Shown: positions 1 to 11,578, numbered from the stretch's first letter. The stretch is DNA of 64,000 nucleotides from Siphonodentalium dalli (GCA_032622095.1 CP136062.1:1240001-1304000), one strand, 5' to 3'. The notes: generated from the sequence alone by a model not told the origin. Translations and numbers: made by a program.

Positions 1-185
1 CTAATATTTAATAGGCAACAATAAAATGATTAACACAAAAACTGGTTAGCACGATTTGATAGCTGTACACTATGTTGCATTCATCAAAAGAGAGCAGACA
101 AAAACTTGAAATATGAAATTATGAAGAACTATATCTTTACACTGGTAACCAATGCATAGCTATGTGAAATATCACTGTAGGCTTT

Positions 186-1041
186 AGGCCAAAACAAATT
201 GAATGCGTGTTTCCCGTAACCCGACCGACGGCACAAGTTCATTTTATTGGTTTAAAAAAAAAATCAATCCATAAACCGACCGCATTAACCAAACTGTGTA
301 CGCGTGGTTCCATCTTATCTGATTCAACTCTAGAGATAAATGATATCTTTGATATATTTATATATTTTTGGAAAGCCACATCATCACTCTTCAAACGGAA
401 AGTCAAATTACGACCGGACGCTTTACCGGAAGATCAAGATTTATCATCCCTCTACACTGACTGGAAGCATGTGTTTGTATTGATATGGAGTATTTATAAC
501 ATGGATGTTTTCAGAAATTCGAACGCGGGAACAAGTTCTTTTCAATGATGGCAGTCGCACATGGGTCGATTCCCATGTGCATAATTCATGACTGCTGTGG
601 GAAAAAAACCCCCATTTTAAAGATAATAGAAATCAAAGCAATTAACAATGTAATAGCTGATGCTCACAGAGCCGACACCAGGTCCAAGATGAAGGGCAGC
701 CGTTGGGGCCATTGATACCTGTGCCCATTGTGCATGTCCCAATGGGGACGTAAAAACATCTCTGAAAAACCATTACAGGACAGTTTTCCCCCTATTTGTA
801 TTAATTGTTTCCATGCCTTGCAAGGCAGTGCCCGTTTCAGGTTCATTAAAGTAATGTCTACTGTTATCTGTTCTATATGTTTCCCCTCAATTTGTTGGTT
901 GCTCTGGGTCATTGTGTTTGATGGTGGTTAGTCATGGCTCACAGAGACCATACAAAAAGAAAATGAAAAGCCTACCGCCCGCCCCTATTTTTATGGGGGC
1001 TCGTTTAATATGGGAAACATGCATTCAATTTGTTTTGGCCT
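186..1041. mobile_element. Non-autonomous element with ~30-bp terminal inverted repeats
   Basis: The 30 bases at 186-215, starting AGGCCAAAACAAATTGAATG, return as their reverse complement at 1012-1041 with one mismatch. Just inside the left end is a run of CCCGACCGAC. A related fragment (AACCCGACCGACCC) lies at 7695-7710. The interior has a 113-codon open frame (207-548, GTG start) with no recognisable domain, so I treat it as non-coding. I saw no clear target duplication. Confidence 0.6.
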
Positions 1042-1395
1042 TATAGAAGCTGCTGTTAGTTTCACATCCCATGTATTGATTAAAGTATGTTTTTTTTAAG
1101 TTTTTGGATCAAGTAATAAATAGTATCTATAACTTGTCCCCAGTTAAAAGCGAAATGTATAAAACTCCAGTTAAGTATGTCTGGACTCGTTTGTAAATTT
1201 CGTTAAACTGGGGACTCATAGTAGATTCTGTATATTTGGAGTGGGGCACAATTTTCATGAGAGTGATATTGATTATTTGAAATGTCTTTTGCATGATATT
1301 TTGGTCGGTGAATTAAAATGGGGATAAACACGCTATATGGTATGATTTTGGGACATAGATCATTATATATAATCCAATTAAAATATCTGTTTTAC
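1042..1395. other. AT-rich non-coding stretch
   Basis: No open frame, repeat or RNA gene could be supported here. It would be 3' flank if the exon call at 1396-1540 is right. Confidence 0.4.
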
Positions 1396-1540
1396 CAAGG
1401 TCGCCAGTAAAACTATATTATCCGTCATCAAAACCCACTCATCAACGTCACACCAGACAGCTTGTTTATTCCCTAATTCAAGTACCACTAATTTCGTGTC
1501 TGAATCTCCAGTTCGAGTTTGATTCTTGTTGTGCCATCTC
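1396..1540 (-). CDS. Candidate exon, two possible readings
   Basis: On the minus strand a pyrimidine-rich acceptor (TGATTTTTCCAG) precedes 145 bases that end at GACCTTG before a GTAAAA donor. One frame is open for all 48 codons and looks protein-like, with three tryptophans and the run WCDVDEW. It needs a one-base carry-in at the acceptor. The other reading is in phase 0, which is what the DUF4806-like gene exon at 4305-4175 requires. It gives 20 codons and then TGA, and would make this the last coding exon of that gene. The sequence alone does not decide between them. It could also belong to an unrelated minus-strand gene running out of the window. Confidence 0.4.
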
Positions 1541-1853
1541 CTGGAAAAATCAAAACAATAATTTTAAGACACATAATCAGGCATACAATTGTCACAATTT
1601 ATGGTTGAAAATGATAATTTTAGTGAAAAAATATACTATTCACAGGATACATCACTGCCATATTAAAACTGATATCAGAAGGATATTCAAGAAAATTATC
1701 TTTAAATTTCAAGTTGGGGGCAATTTCGCTAAGATAAACATTTTCCATAGATATAACAGTCATGGTTGGCATGTTTGATATTTTCACTCCGTTGATGACT
1801 GATATCCAGTTCGAATTGAGATCTGATGGCATATACTATGTACACTCCAAATT

Positions 1854-2107
1854 CAAGCCTTGAAATAGGGTGTCTGTCAATTGCAGAATGAGGTCCCCAG
1901 AGGGAGAATTTGGTGATGCTACCTCGCATAGCGGGCTAGCATCACCAAATTCACCCTCTGGGGACCTCATTATGCTTACACCTCAGCAGAATGAGGTTCC
2001 CAGAGGGTGAATTTGGTGATGCTAGCCCGCTATGCAGGGTAGCATCACTAAATTCACCCTCTGGGGACCTCATTCTGCAAATGACAGACACCCTATTTCA
2101 AGGCTTG
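1854..2107. mobile_element. hAT-like foldback MITE, copy 1
   Basis: The ends CAAGCCTTGAAATAGGGTG and its reverse complement enclose nested inverted copies of a unit with CAGAATGAGGTCCCCAGAGG and GGTGATGCTAGCCCGC. The element is almost entirely palindromic. An exact 8-bp repeat TCCAAATT flanks it at 1846-1853 and 2108-2115, as expected for hAT transposition. It encodes no transposase. Confidence 0.85.
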
Positions 2108-2536
2108 TCCAAATTACCATCGAACAGGGAGTATCACCAATTCTATTTCCATCAATATGGAAATCCCAAGCTCTGATTGACTCGCGTAAAAAATCAAGCA
2201 CTACCAAATATAGATACTGATGAGTTAAGTCAGAGATAATAATGTCGGGAAATAACCTAACAACATGCGTATGGGACTATGGGTGTTAATATTCTATCTC
2301 TACTGCTACAGAAACATTGTTTCTATCACCGGAACTTTGTCCAATATTTCAGTATGTCAACTTGTGAGTCATAATCATTTCTTATTATACTTAGTGAAGC
2401 GTTTGTTCTGACATGCTAATCAGTTATCGACAGTGTTTTTTTGATGAAAAGGATAAAATCAGTTTGGAATCATACCGGTATTGGATGTCGGTCAGTGTAA
2501 ATTTTATGTCTATATCACAAAATGTGTTGCAAATGC

Positions 2537-3152
2537 TTAAAGGTACTCAATCCGATTCGATGGTCTCCATGTAATCAGATTCCAACAATTGCCCAAAAAG
2601 CTAACCGCAGTCAGCTATAGTATAAAATTGCCCGAAACATGTTATTTATCAACATGTTCAACAAAATTAGGCCTTATTATTAACACAATGTCTCTTGATT
2701 TTAGAGTTTCCAATTTTATCCGCAATTTGGTGCGAGACCCAAGGCTTGAAATAGTGTGTCTGTCATTTGCAGAATGAGGTTCCCAGAGGGTGAATTTAGT
2801 AACACCCTCTGTGAACCTCATTCTGCTTACACCTGAGCAGAATGAGGTTCACAGAGGGTGAATTTGGTGATGCTAGCCCGCTATGCGGGGTAGCATCACT
2901 AAATTCACCCTCTGGGAACCTCATTCTGCAAACGACAGACACACTATTTCAAGGCTTGCCGAGACCATCGGCTTGTTAACTTTTTACTGGGCCACTAATA
3001 AGTCTTCATGGTGAAAAAAATATAGATTTAAAAAAATCAATATCTAATAACTAATAAGGATTGATCGGTGGGCTCCTTGACTCGAATCAATTATTGTTTA
3101 CCCCCGAATAAGTAGCAATAGAAGGGCGCTTAATCATATTATGCATCTTTAA
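2537..3152. mobile_element. TTAA-flanked MITE, copy 1, with nested hAT-like MITE
   Basis: The left end reads TTAA then AGGTACTCAATCCGAT, and the right end is a diverged inverse ending at TTAA (3149-3152). Near the right end is the family's internal block, TCCTTGACTCGAATCAATTA followed by GTTTACCCCCGAA. The element is interrupted by the foldback MITE at 2740-2958, so it is the older of the two insertions. Confidence 0.65.
2740..2958. mobile_element. hAT-like foldback MITE, copy 2
   Basis: Same family as 1854-2107: CAAGGCTTGAAATAGTGTG at the left, its inverse at the right, and the same GAATGAGGTTCCCAGAGGG core. The flanks GCGAGACC (2732-2739) and CCGAGACC (2959-2966) match at 7 of 8 positions, a slightly decayed 8-bp target duplication. 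Confidence 0.8.
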
Positions 3153-3738
3153 GGTGTGAATATTATTTGGATAAGATATATGTATACTAGGTATAACTAT
3201 AGCATCCAGTATTTGATGGAATAAAGAAGCATGGTTACATTACTGTGAGTTTACTTGACCTAATTTGATAAAATTGGATCAGAAACATCTTCATAGGAAA
3301 CTATATACCGGTACAGGTGAGCCTACATAACTGATAAAAATGATCAAACTGGTAAAGGATGTGCCAAAAGTAAGGAATGTGCGCAAAAAAGAACTCATGT
3401 GTTGTATCGACAGAGCATAAACTAATGCTCTGAAGAATGCAATAAAGATGTTTGTGAACAACTGTATTCTGAATATGCAAAAACTAATAATAACGCGTAC
3501 GACTTTCATTGATTCAAGAAAAAAGCTGTTTTACTATGATTTCTTGAAGCAGTATTTGAGAAACCTTAAGTGGGCATGTTTATTTGTGGGTGTACGGTCA
3601 GCACCATGTGCGATCAAATCAGCTGAATCTAAGAACTAGATACCATAAAGGTGAACATTAGTGATTCTAGTCAAATTACGCAGAACTAGACAGGTAAATC
3701 AAGAATGTATTGTTCGAATATAAAATTTTGAAACCAGA

Positions 3739-4112
3739 TTAAAGGTACATAATCCAATCTGATGGTCCCCATATCATCAGATTCCTACAACATTTCTTCA
3801 AAAGACACTATAGTTATCAGAATAGATTAATTACAAAGAAATAATGCTAACCACTGTCAACAATAGCATACAATTTCCCAAAACATTTTGTTCAACACAA
3901 TTTGGAATTGAGAGTATGTTGGTCAGTTTATCAATTATTTGCTGGTCCGTCCATACTCTAGGTAGTGAAAAATAACATAATTCAAAAAATTATATCTGAT
4001 AACTCTGAGCTTTGACAGGTGGGTTCCTCGACTCTAATCAAATATTGTTTACCCCGGAAGTCTAAGAAATGGTAATTTTGAGCGTTAATTTAATTAGGAT
4101 TATGTATCTTTA
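3739..4112. mobile_element. TTAA-flanked MITE, copy 2
   Basis: TTAA followed by AGGTACATAATCC at the left; GGATTATGTATCT then TTAA at the right. The inner right part has the family block GGTTCCTCGACTCTAATCAA. It lies just downstream, in minus-strand direction, of exon 4175-4305, so it is intronic or 3' to that gene. Confidence 0.7.
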
Positions 4113-4174
4113 AATGAAACTATGAATTTAAGGCATATGGGAGTAGGACCTCAGCAGTCAGATGTAATACATAC

Positions 4175-4305
4175 CTGGTGAGCTTTCTTTTCATTTGCTC
4201 TTCTGCTTCGCCCACCAAGCCTGTCTGCAGCTCCTCTTAGCCACCGCCCTCCAAAATCGATAAAATATTTCTCTGTCTTCGTATTGCTTCTCTGTTTAGC
4301 ACTGC
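4175..4305 (-). CDS. DUF4806-like gene, exon with basic C-terminal tail
   Basis: Acceptor TTTATTAACTTCAG, donor CACCAG followed by GTATGT. The exon has 131 bases: two complete the split codon from the exon at 6673, then 43 codons leave in phase 0. It contains the motif YFIDFGGRWLRGAADRLGGR followed by a lysine/arginine-rich end, which resembles the close of DUF4806 domains. An alternative frame closes early, which supports this phase. Confidence 0.75.
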
Positions 4306-7300
4306 CTGAAGTTAATAAAATTAAAATTAAGAACAAAACATATATTAAATATATATTCAGGGATCCAGTTAATATCTTGTGGATATTGAATTTCGTTTTA
4401 TGATTTACTGGGACATAAAACTATTAAAGTTACCATTTCAATATAAACAAAATAACAGTTCAAATTTCACATACAGGTAAGGGATTTAACAAATGGTCAG
4501 TGGAATAAAGCCAGCTGTGATACAAAATTAAATGGTTTGTTACTGTTACAACTAAAGATCTGTTACCCTTAAAGGTACCGTACTCAATCCGATCAGAGGG
4601 TCCCCATCTCAACAGATTTCAACAACAACAATCCGATCAGAGGGTCCTATATTACTATTTCTTTGGCTTTGGGGATAAAAAATATTTGATCCGAGTCGAG
4701 GAACCAATCAAACAAAGCCCTATATTACTATTTCTTTGGCTTTGGGGATAAAAAATATTTGATTCTAGTCGAGGAACCCATCAAACAAAGCTCGGAGTTA
4801 TTAGATAAAGATTTTTGAAATTTGTTATTTTCGAGATGAGTACTAATAATTGCCCTTAACGTCGTAATCTGCTCGAGATGTGTACACCAAAACACTATTC
4901 AAACAGGCAAGGATGAATAACTCTAAAATCAAGTGGTAATAATAACACAGTTTTGACTGTGTTCTGGGCCAGAACAATAGAAATAACGAAACTTCAACTA
5001 TCGATATCTGATCACCCTGAGCGTTGATTGGTAGGTTCCTCGACTCGAATCAATTATGTTTTATCCCCAAAGCCAAAGATATAGTAATATAGGACCCTCT
5101 GATCAGATTGAGTACCTTTAATGCATCTTGCACACTCCATAACAGATATAAATATACATTAGTACATTACTGGGAGGTTCAATGTGATTCAGAAAACTTC
5201 CAGAATTTGGTAAGACTAACAATATATGTAGTACCATTTTTTTTTAAATTATTGTGGTCTCAATTATAAATACATGGAATCAAAACAAGGTCGAAAGAAG
5301 TCAACATGGCTATTTTGACATTTTAACTATGATTAGTCAAGATTTTCATTTTGAGCATCAATTAATAGTTTATTAAGGGATGAACTGATAGGAATGGTTA
5401 ATGGCCCTAGGGCTGTTATTCATTCCTGGAGGGCAGATAATAAACCATCACGCCTGACAAAATCATGTTATTACTAGTATTACCACTCCGTCCTCACATT
5501 ATCGTTGGCTTAACCAGAAAAGGGGGGCTGTTTGAAAACATAGGTTCATTAATGCCCGCTTCTGGTCAACACAGCCTCAAAATTATGGAATCTTACTGGG
5601 CAGATAAAATACAGTTAATCCAGTAGAGAATGCCCTCTAAATTGATAATAAAATAACAATAATAAGATTTGAGGGCATTATTAGCAGTCGGACAGAACTT
5701 ATTAACAGCTGCACATCCTTTTAGAAGCCAGAAACAACATATAGGAACCCTATTGCCCAACAAAATGTTACATATTATTACCACTCCTGTACTGCGAGTG
5801 ACACAACCAAATAATAGTCATGTTTAATACATGATACTTGTTCCTGAAACATTCCTCAAATATTCCAAAATTATTTGATCAATTATTTACAAACAAAAAA
5901 TTAAGTTTGATCCATACATTTTGGGGAGATAATTACAGTTAAGTTTTAAGATTGTGACATCATTGACATCAAGTGAATGGCAGTTATTTCATTACTGGCT
6001 GGGTATTAAAATACTGTATCATACCAGTTAATGGATGCCTAGACCACATCAGCTTGGGATATCGGTTTGGTTAATACTGTTTTTAGACTCTTCTATGACA
6101 GACTTTCAGTGAACAGATGTACTATGTATATTGACACATGTTCACAAGCACCCAGGAATGCTACGAATCATTTAACAATGTTGGTGATTAATCTGTCTTC
6201 AAAATGATATATAAATATACCTACCATGATAAAAATATAATGCGATTATACGAGCGTTTAATATATTGAAAACAGATATCTTCTGATAGCACGAAAAATC
6301 AAAATTTTCTGGAAAATACATTGTTGTTTACAAATTTTATTACTTTGACATTCAACGCACCTCTAATATATGCATGTTTGATATCATCATGGTTGGGAGA
6401 GGCTCTTCATATACGCAAAGCGTCTATTTGATCTAATACAATGACATTCATGCATAAAAAGTCCAACCTTCAATGCTGGGCATACAGTATATTATAGAAG
6501 GTTAACAGGACACGACACATTCCAAAACAGAATCAATCCAACCGATATCCAAAACAGAATCAACCCAACCAATATCCCAAGCTGGTGTGGACAGAGAATC
6601 TACTGTAAAGTGATAATAATGAGGATTAAACAGAAGGTCAATAATTCAATGATATAGATGTTAGATACTAACTCAACATGCACTGTATGATCTTTGGAAA
6701 AATTTTGAACGCCTTCTTTTTTGATGCCCCATTGCCAGACCAATTAAACATCAATCCCAGATTATTGTGTAATGCTTTTGCCATTATGTTGTAGACAATC
6801 CAGCGGTCATCTGTCCCGCCGTTCGCATTCAATTGAGATGCCTGGAAAAAAATAGTTTGTGAATACCATTAATACCCTCTTCAGTGGTGGAATTAAAGAA
6901 ATATAATATATATCGCTTAATCATAGCTGATTTTATTTTTAACATTTGACCTTTGATCAAACGTTTATGCAGGAAAGAAATGTTACCATCAAATTAAACT
7001 GATTTTTATATTTTTGTGAGGTTAATCAATTTACTTCTAAATGTGGCTATTTTATTCAAGAAAGGACAGAGATGAATCAGAATTTTTTTCATAAAAGAGA
7101 TATTTGAAAGCTATTAATTAGTGGCATCATCTTGTTCACATGCAATAGTGCTCTGACATCTTGTTTCCAAACATTGTTTCTGTGACATACCGGTAGATAT
7201 CTAAATAGTAGACTAAACTATTCACACATGATATTTCAATTCTTGGTGAACATTTACCCAGACTATTTCTAACAGATACACTAGTATAAATGGCAGGAAA

Positions 7301-10204
7301 CCCCATTCAGTACATTAAGGTTGTATTATGTCAGTGTCATACAATTGCATACCGACCACAAGTGAAAAAAGTGAATCAACGCATTCGATAAACTAACACA
7401 CTAGCGCTATGTACTGCGTCTGTCACGTGCCTAATTTTGTAACTATAAAAGCACATAAATTTAATAACAAAGATTCTAAAGATGCATCCAGGGTTTTAAA
7501 TATTTCTTTTTATTCAATAGCAGGTTCCTAACTGGAAAATAATGAGATTTTAATTTTCAACAGATCAATTAGCCCTTCAAATGCTCATTGTTTCTTCATG
7601 TGTGTATGCATGCATTCATCTGACAATGGTTTCTGGATGATAGCTTTAATTTGGGTTAGGCCTAAACAAAAAAGACGTTTGTTTCCGCCAACCCGACCGA
7701 CCCTATTTTAAACCCCCGACCCTAAACTTTTTATTGCCATTGCCACAAAAAAATTGGACCAAATTTTTTTTAGGTCCTAATTCATATCATAACAAGATCA
7801 AAACATATACATATATTGACATAAGAAATTTTAGTTTCCAAAAAGATATAAGTTTAACAGTTGGAATCATACGGTAAAGTATGTTTGGCTTTATCTAGCT
7901 TTCATCTGTGAAAACTTCAAATAGTTTCAGTTCAGGTGTGTTATGATTCAGCCTTCAGACTTCAGTATTTCAATCAAATGCAGTACATGAACATTAACAA
8001 TTTGATCGAATCAACCTGGTTATCATGTGGGATCTCATAATACCAAATGAACAATTAACATAGAGATTAGTACTATAAATAGTAAATACTAACTAAATAG
8101 ACATTGTTACATGTAGTATATTATGTATGTGACTATGTGTCTCACTTGAATTTTATAAAATAGCCTATTATATGAATTAGAGTGATAATGGTCAGTCTCA
8201 TTTCAAGCAGGATAAGCATAATCCATTGAACCAAAAGATATCTGACAATAAGCTATAAGCATTTCCAATCCATACATATATAAATATTTCCCAAGTTATG
8301 CTTGAGAAACTTGATCAAATTGACCTCTCAGGAAAACAGCTGAGTTCAATAAATTGTTTTCATAGTATATAAGGTATATATATACCGGTATATAAAGTTT
8401 GATCAACTTCTATTGTAAACATTACCAAATTGCAAGAACATATTTTTTGACGTTCAAATGGTTTGACATTCAAATTATACATGTTCGGGTAAATTTCAGG
8501 AATTTTAGAGGCGATTTTATTTATTTTTTCTATATTTGTACAATAATGTAACTCATCACTTAGTTGGGAACTTACTAATCAACATGTCTATAGCCGTTCC
8601 TGTAACAGCGGCAGTTGGTTCTATTGTTGGTTGAATCTGTCGTGATGTTCGCTCTATGGTCAGGAGAGTCTCAGATTCGACGAATTGATCTTGTTCGTCA
8701 TCTCCATCACTGTCAGTTATGATAGGTCTGGGAATAGAATACACCAACCATTTAATATGAATATCAGTACACTGTGCTGCTCTTTAGTTAGGTGATCAAA
8801 ACTGTTTCAATGATGCCGAGGTCAATAAACAGTTTGAACTACCTTTCTACGAGCAATGTCACATTGCGATCATACAAAATACAACTTTGAACACGATGTT
8901 TGGGTTCCAAAAAAAAAAATAACACAGCCATATTCATGGCATGGTACAGAAAGGGCATTCCGTTTTAGTCTATTACCGATATCGAGGAAATTAAAGATGG
9001 CTTATCTCTTTGTAAACATTTGTTATATAGTTACCGGGATAAAAAATATTAGATATGAATAGGTGACCCCTGTCTGGAAATGCTTCTATCGATTAATATT
9101 GATTATATTTTGTATATTTTCTGGTATCAAAATGTGTGGTTTTTAAGCTAACGAGCAACATCGGTTACTGTTAACAGAGACCAGAAATTTTATTGTGCAA
9201 TTTTGTCACAAATATATGTCTATTAGACACATTATCGCTTATAACTATGGAATAAAACAATACAATCAATATGGGACATTTGACATATGGAACACCCTAA
9301 TGTTATCATCGCCATATGGTATTTCCTGAATGGTCTGTTCATGAAAACATTTAAATATAAAGTCTGTGATGCACGTTTTAATTTCTATCAATGCCACCAT
9401 GTCATGCGACTGAATACAATTGACCTCTGATATCAAAAGTTCAAAACAAAATATTAAAGTAGCCAAGGCAGCCCTGGAAGTCGTAAATCTGACTTTGTTA
9501 TGCTAGAAAATTGTTTTGGATAGTATTCAATAGCATGGTTTGGTGAAATTAATGAACCAACTCACAGTCGCTGCTTTTCATCAGTGGTAGACCCAACATC
9601 TGACTGGATCTCAGATAGCTTCCACTTTTGTTGAATTTTTTTGTAGCTCGCTGAAATATGAATAAACTTAGTTTATTAACAATGTTAGACATTAATATAC
9701 TGTACAAGAGCGCTATCATATTGTGCATACCATATTTGAGTGTATCAGTAGGTCGGTACAGATTTTCCAGGGTATTATGGTCCATTATTAAATTGAACCA
9801 TGCATATTGTCAATGATGCAAGGTTATTAGTAAGTGTTCAACATTTCGAACGTGCACATATTAAGTGTCTCCTTCAGCAGTGATACTGTGTATACATGTA
9901 CATTGTCATACGGTATAACAGCAATTTAAGATCTGCCTTGTTGACTTATACAATTAGTTATAACATTATTTCCTTGTTCAATAGCATTACCAACATATGG
10001 GGACTGTTTACTCACTTGATCGACTCAATACTCTCGCTTTGTGATTTGTCCATGATGATTGTGGTTTCGCAGTGCTGATTCACTTTGAGGGCCAGTAACA
10101 CTCGCCTGACCTGTCGTCTTGTTCGATATACCACATCGACGATATCACAGAACAATCCTTCTGCCCATTCTTTTGCTCCATCTCAACGAGAAGGAATTCC
10201 ATGG
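4175..10204 (-). CDS. DUF4806-like gene, five exons recognised, possibly decayed
   Basis: Five minus-strand exons (10204-10016, 9650-9566, 8727-8576, 6841-6673, 4305-4175) each have AG acceptors and GT donors. The codon carry-over agrees at 1 to 2, 2 to 3, and 4 to 5. Between 3 and 4 the phase does not fit, and the piece that usually links the two halves (beginning near FQ.. in the family) is not seen, so one internal exon was missed or lost. By recall, the order matches DUF4806-type uncharacterised proteins: an N-terminal module ending in CYWP, a 'W..HKARVLS' segment, a KIQQKWKLSEIQSD segment, an acidic linker, then a GG..W..MFNWSG..KKAF core and a basic WLRGAADRLGGR tail. Function is unknown; the family is thought to be nuclear or transposon-linked. 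Codon 41 of exon 1 is TGA, so the gene may be a pseudogene. Introns are 0.4-2.4 kb and full of MITEs. The last exon is uncertain (see 1396-1540). Confidence 0.7.
4569..5121. mobile_element. TTAA-flanked MITE, copy 3 (best preserved)
   Basis: TTAA, AGGTACCGTACTCAATCC and CGATCAGAGGGTCC at the left; the inverse, GGACCCTCTGATCAGATTG then AGTACCT and TTAA, at the right. The inverted repeats extend about 110 bp and include a GGCTTTGGGGATAAAAAATA block and a GAGTCGAGGAACC block. The left arm holds a short internal tandem duplication (4662-4790). Non-coding, inside or beside the DUF4806-like gene. Confidence 0.75.
5122..6040. other. Intronic AT-rich DNA of the DUF4806-like gene
   Basis: It lies between exons 4305 and 6673 on the minus strand. 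No coding, RNA or repeat signal could be supported. Confidence 0.4.
6050..6590. mobile_element. Probable MITE with GCTTGGGATATCGGTTTGG ends
   Basis: CATCAGCTTGGGATATCGG at about 6047-6065 is answered by the inverse, CCAACCAATATCCCAAGCTG, near 6574-6593. The inner right side repeats CAATCCAACCGATATCC. A second partial copy of the same end (CAGCTTGGGATATCGGTTTG) is at 21888-21907, with a diverged inverse around 22060-22080. No target duplication was identified, so boundaries are approximate. Confidence 0.45.
6673..6841 (-). CDS. DUF4806-like gene, core-domain exon
   Basis: Acceptor TATTTTTTTCCAG, donor TGTTGA followed by GTTAGT. The 169 bases enter in phase 0 and give 56 codons plus one base. 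The frame contains NANGGTDDRW, then LGLMFNWSGNGASKKKAF and a helical FPKIIQCML end. GG, W and the NWSG..KKAF segment are the landmarks that suggested DUF4806. The other frames contain stops. The entry phase does not match the exon at 8576, which points to an unseen exon in between. Confidence 0.75.
6842..8575 (-). other. Intron(s) of the DUF4806-like gene
   Basis: One short exon of length 3n+2 is expected here from the phase mismatch and the missing linker, but I could not locate it. A single end of the AACCCGACCGACCC repeat lies at 7690-7725. Confidence 0.4.
8576..8727 (-). CDS. DUF4806-like gene, acidic linker exon
   Basis: Acceptor TATTCCCAG, donor TTGATTA followed by GTAAGT (near-perfect). 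One base finishes the split codon from the exon at 9566, then 50 codons, then one base carried out. The protein begins with PIITDSDGDDEQDQ and is rich in acidic and Thr/Pro residues, ending TAVTGTAIDMLI-like. It looks like a flexible linker between the N-terminal and core modules. Confidence 0.75.
9566..9650 (-). CDS. DUF4806-like gene, exon 2
   Basis: Acceptor TATTCATATTTCAG, donor GCGACT followed by GTGAGT. The 85 bases comprise two bases completing a codon from exon 1, 27 codons, and two bases carried out. It reads SYKKIQQKWKLSEIQSD and so on, resembling the 'Y..A..K...AE..SD' helix that follows the N-terminal module in DUF4806-type proteins. Both junctions are phase-compatible. Confidence 0.75.
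10016..10204 (-). CDS. DUF4806-like gene, first coding exon with in-frame TGA
   Basis: Acceptor TTTCTCTTTTAG, then CC and ATG (10202-10200); donor ATCAA followed by GTGAGT. The upstream acceptor implies a non-coding first exon further up. The first 40 codons start MEFLLVEMEQ and end GECYWPSK, matching the expected N-terminal module. Codon 41 is TGA (10082-10080). After it the same frame continues as SSWTNHKARVLSRS and splices in phase to exon 2. Because similarity and phase persist past it, the TGA looks like a nonsense change and not a true end. A one-base shift gives another open frame that lacks the family landmarks. Confidence 0.65.
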
Positions 10205-10336
10205 CTAAAAGAGAAATGTAACATGTATTCATTAGAATACAACAATCAGGGTGGATTTTGAAAGAGGCGCATACTGGTATAGGAAAATTCTAACTCGCGA
10301 AAATTATGGAAGGGTACGATTACCAACATTTACCGG

Positions 10337-10531
10337 TACAGCAATACCCTAATTAATCGACTGCTTAATGACAGCAGAATTTTGGGTAACTTTTCAGAAT
10401 TTACAGAAATGTAGTCGAAAAGATGGCTTGTTGCCAGTCACCGGAAACAAGCCATATTTCCGACTAAATCCTGAAAAGTTACCCATAATTCTGCTGTCGT
10501 TAAGCAGTCGATTAATTAGGGCATTACTGTA
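10337..10531. mobile_element. Foldback MITE (GGCTTGTTGCC family), copy 1
   Basis: It is almost a complete palindrome: ATTAATCGACTGCTTAATG, CAGCAGAATT and GGCTTGTTGCC appear on the left, and their reverse complements on the right, around a short loop near 10440. Ends read ACAGCAATACCC / GGGCATTACTGT. It lies just 5' of the DUF4806-like gene's first coding exon. It encodes no protein, and the open frame through it is a palindrome artefact. Confidence 0.75.
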
Positions 10532-10891
10532 CATGGACATTAATGTAGAAACTGATCAGTACATGTACTTTGTAAGAATTCTGAGCTCTACCACTGGTGA
10601 CAATTAATGGAAAATTTAGTTATGAGCAATAACTAATTTAACATACAATGTACATGTACCTTGAAACAAGCATAACATATGCCGGTATTACACATTGTTA
10701 TAACAAAATTATTCCCTCATTACTCATGTTCAAGCCATATTCAATGAATCAATGGATGTGGTCAGTCGGTTTTTGAACTCGATTGAGAGATTGTTGATAT
10801 CAGTCAAAATTTATGAAAATAACTCTTGAAATTGATGCCATGCCAGACATAAACAAACACTCTGGCGTCGTTATAATGCCAAAATGCATAT

Positions 10892-11021
10892 ACAGTAATT
10901 CCCACTTAACCACAGCAGAATGATGGGTAATTTTTCAGGATTTAGTCGGAAATATGGCTTGTTGCCATTCATCGATGAATGGCAACAAGCCATAATTCCG
11001 ACTAAATCCTGAAAAATTAAC
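10892..11021. mobile_element. Foldback MITE (GGCTTGTTGCC family), copy 2, truncated
   Basis: Starts ACAGTAATTCCCACTTAACC; the core TTTTTCAGGATTTAGTCGG then ATGGCTTGTTGCCATTCATC meets its inverse immediately. The right outer arm is missing after GAAAAATTA. It shares CAGGATTTAGTC and GGCTTGTTGCCATTCATCG with the inner terminal repeat of the ATPase element at 35222-38973. Confidence 0.7.
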
Positions 11022-11578
11022 AATCTGAACAATCTTGTTGAGGGGTTGGAAGTTGTTCTTACCGGTATCAAATTCCCTGCTAATGTATGTGCATATACAA
11101 GTGAATGGACATGTTTTGCTTTTTGAACCATAAATACATGTATGTTATTTGTCCCAGTGATTATTACATGTACAGGTACATGTACCGTATATACCGGTGT
11201 GTACATGTACTTGTTAACAAATGATAATGCTGATAATTTCCGAGAAGTAAACAAAGATTGACAGTCAAAGGAAATACTTGTATAATGAGGCTTGGTATGA
11301 TTTGAATTAAAATGATGTCCATGCCATCATGAATACCGTAATTATGATCTTTGCTGGAAAACACGACATACTATATTGAAAATTACATTCCATCTACAGG
11401 GTACATGTATGATTGGGCCTTGGAATTTTTTGTAAAAAATCCCATTAACTGTTCAAACATGCAATGTCACTACAGATTATTGGTTGTAAAAGCAACCCGT
11501 AAATCTACCACCAGAATCAGGTCAGCATGTGAATATTTTGCTTGGAAAACTTTCCCAGAAAGTCCTTTTATTCAGTAA

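Noticed and set aside
207-548. 113-codon frame
   Set aside because: Starts with GTG within a terminal inverted repeat of a non-autonomous element and shows no family.
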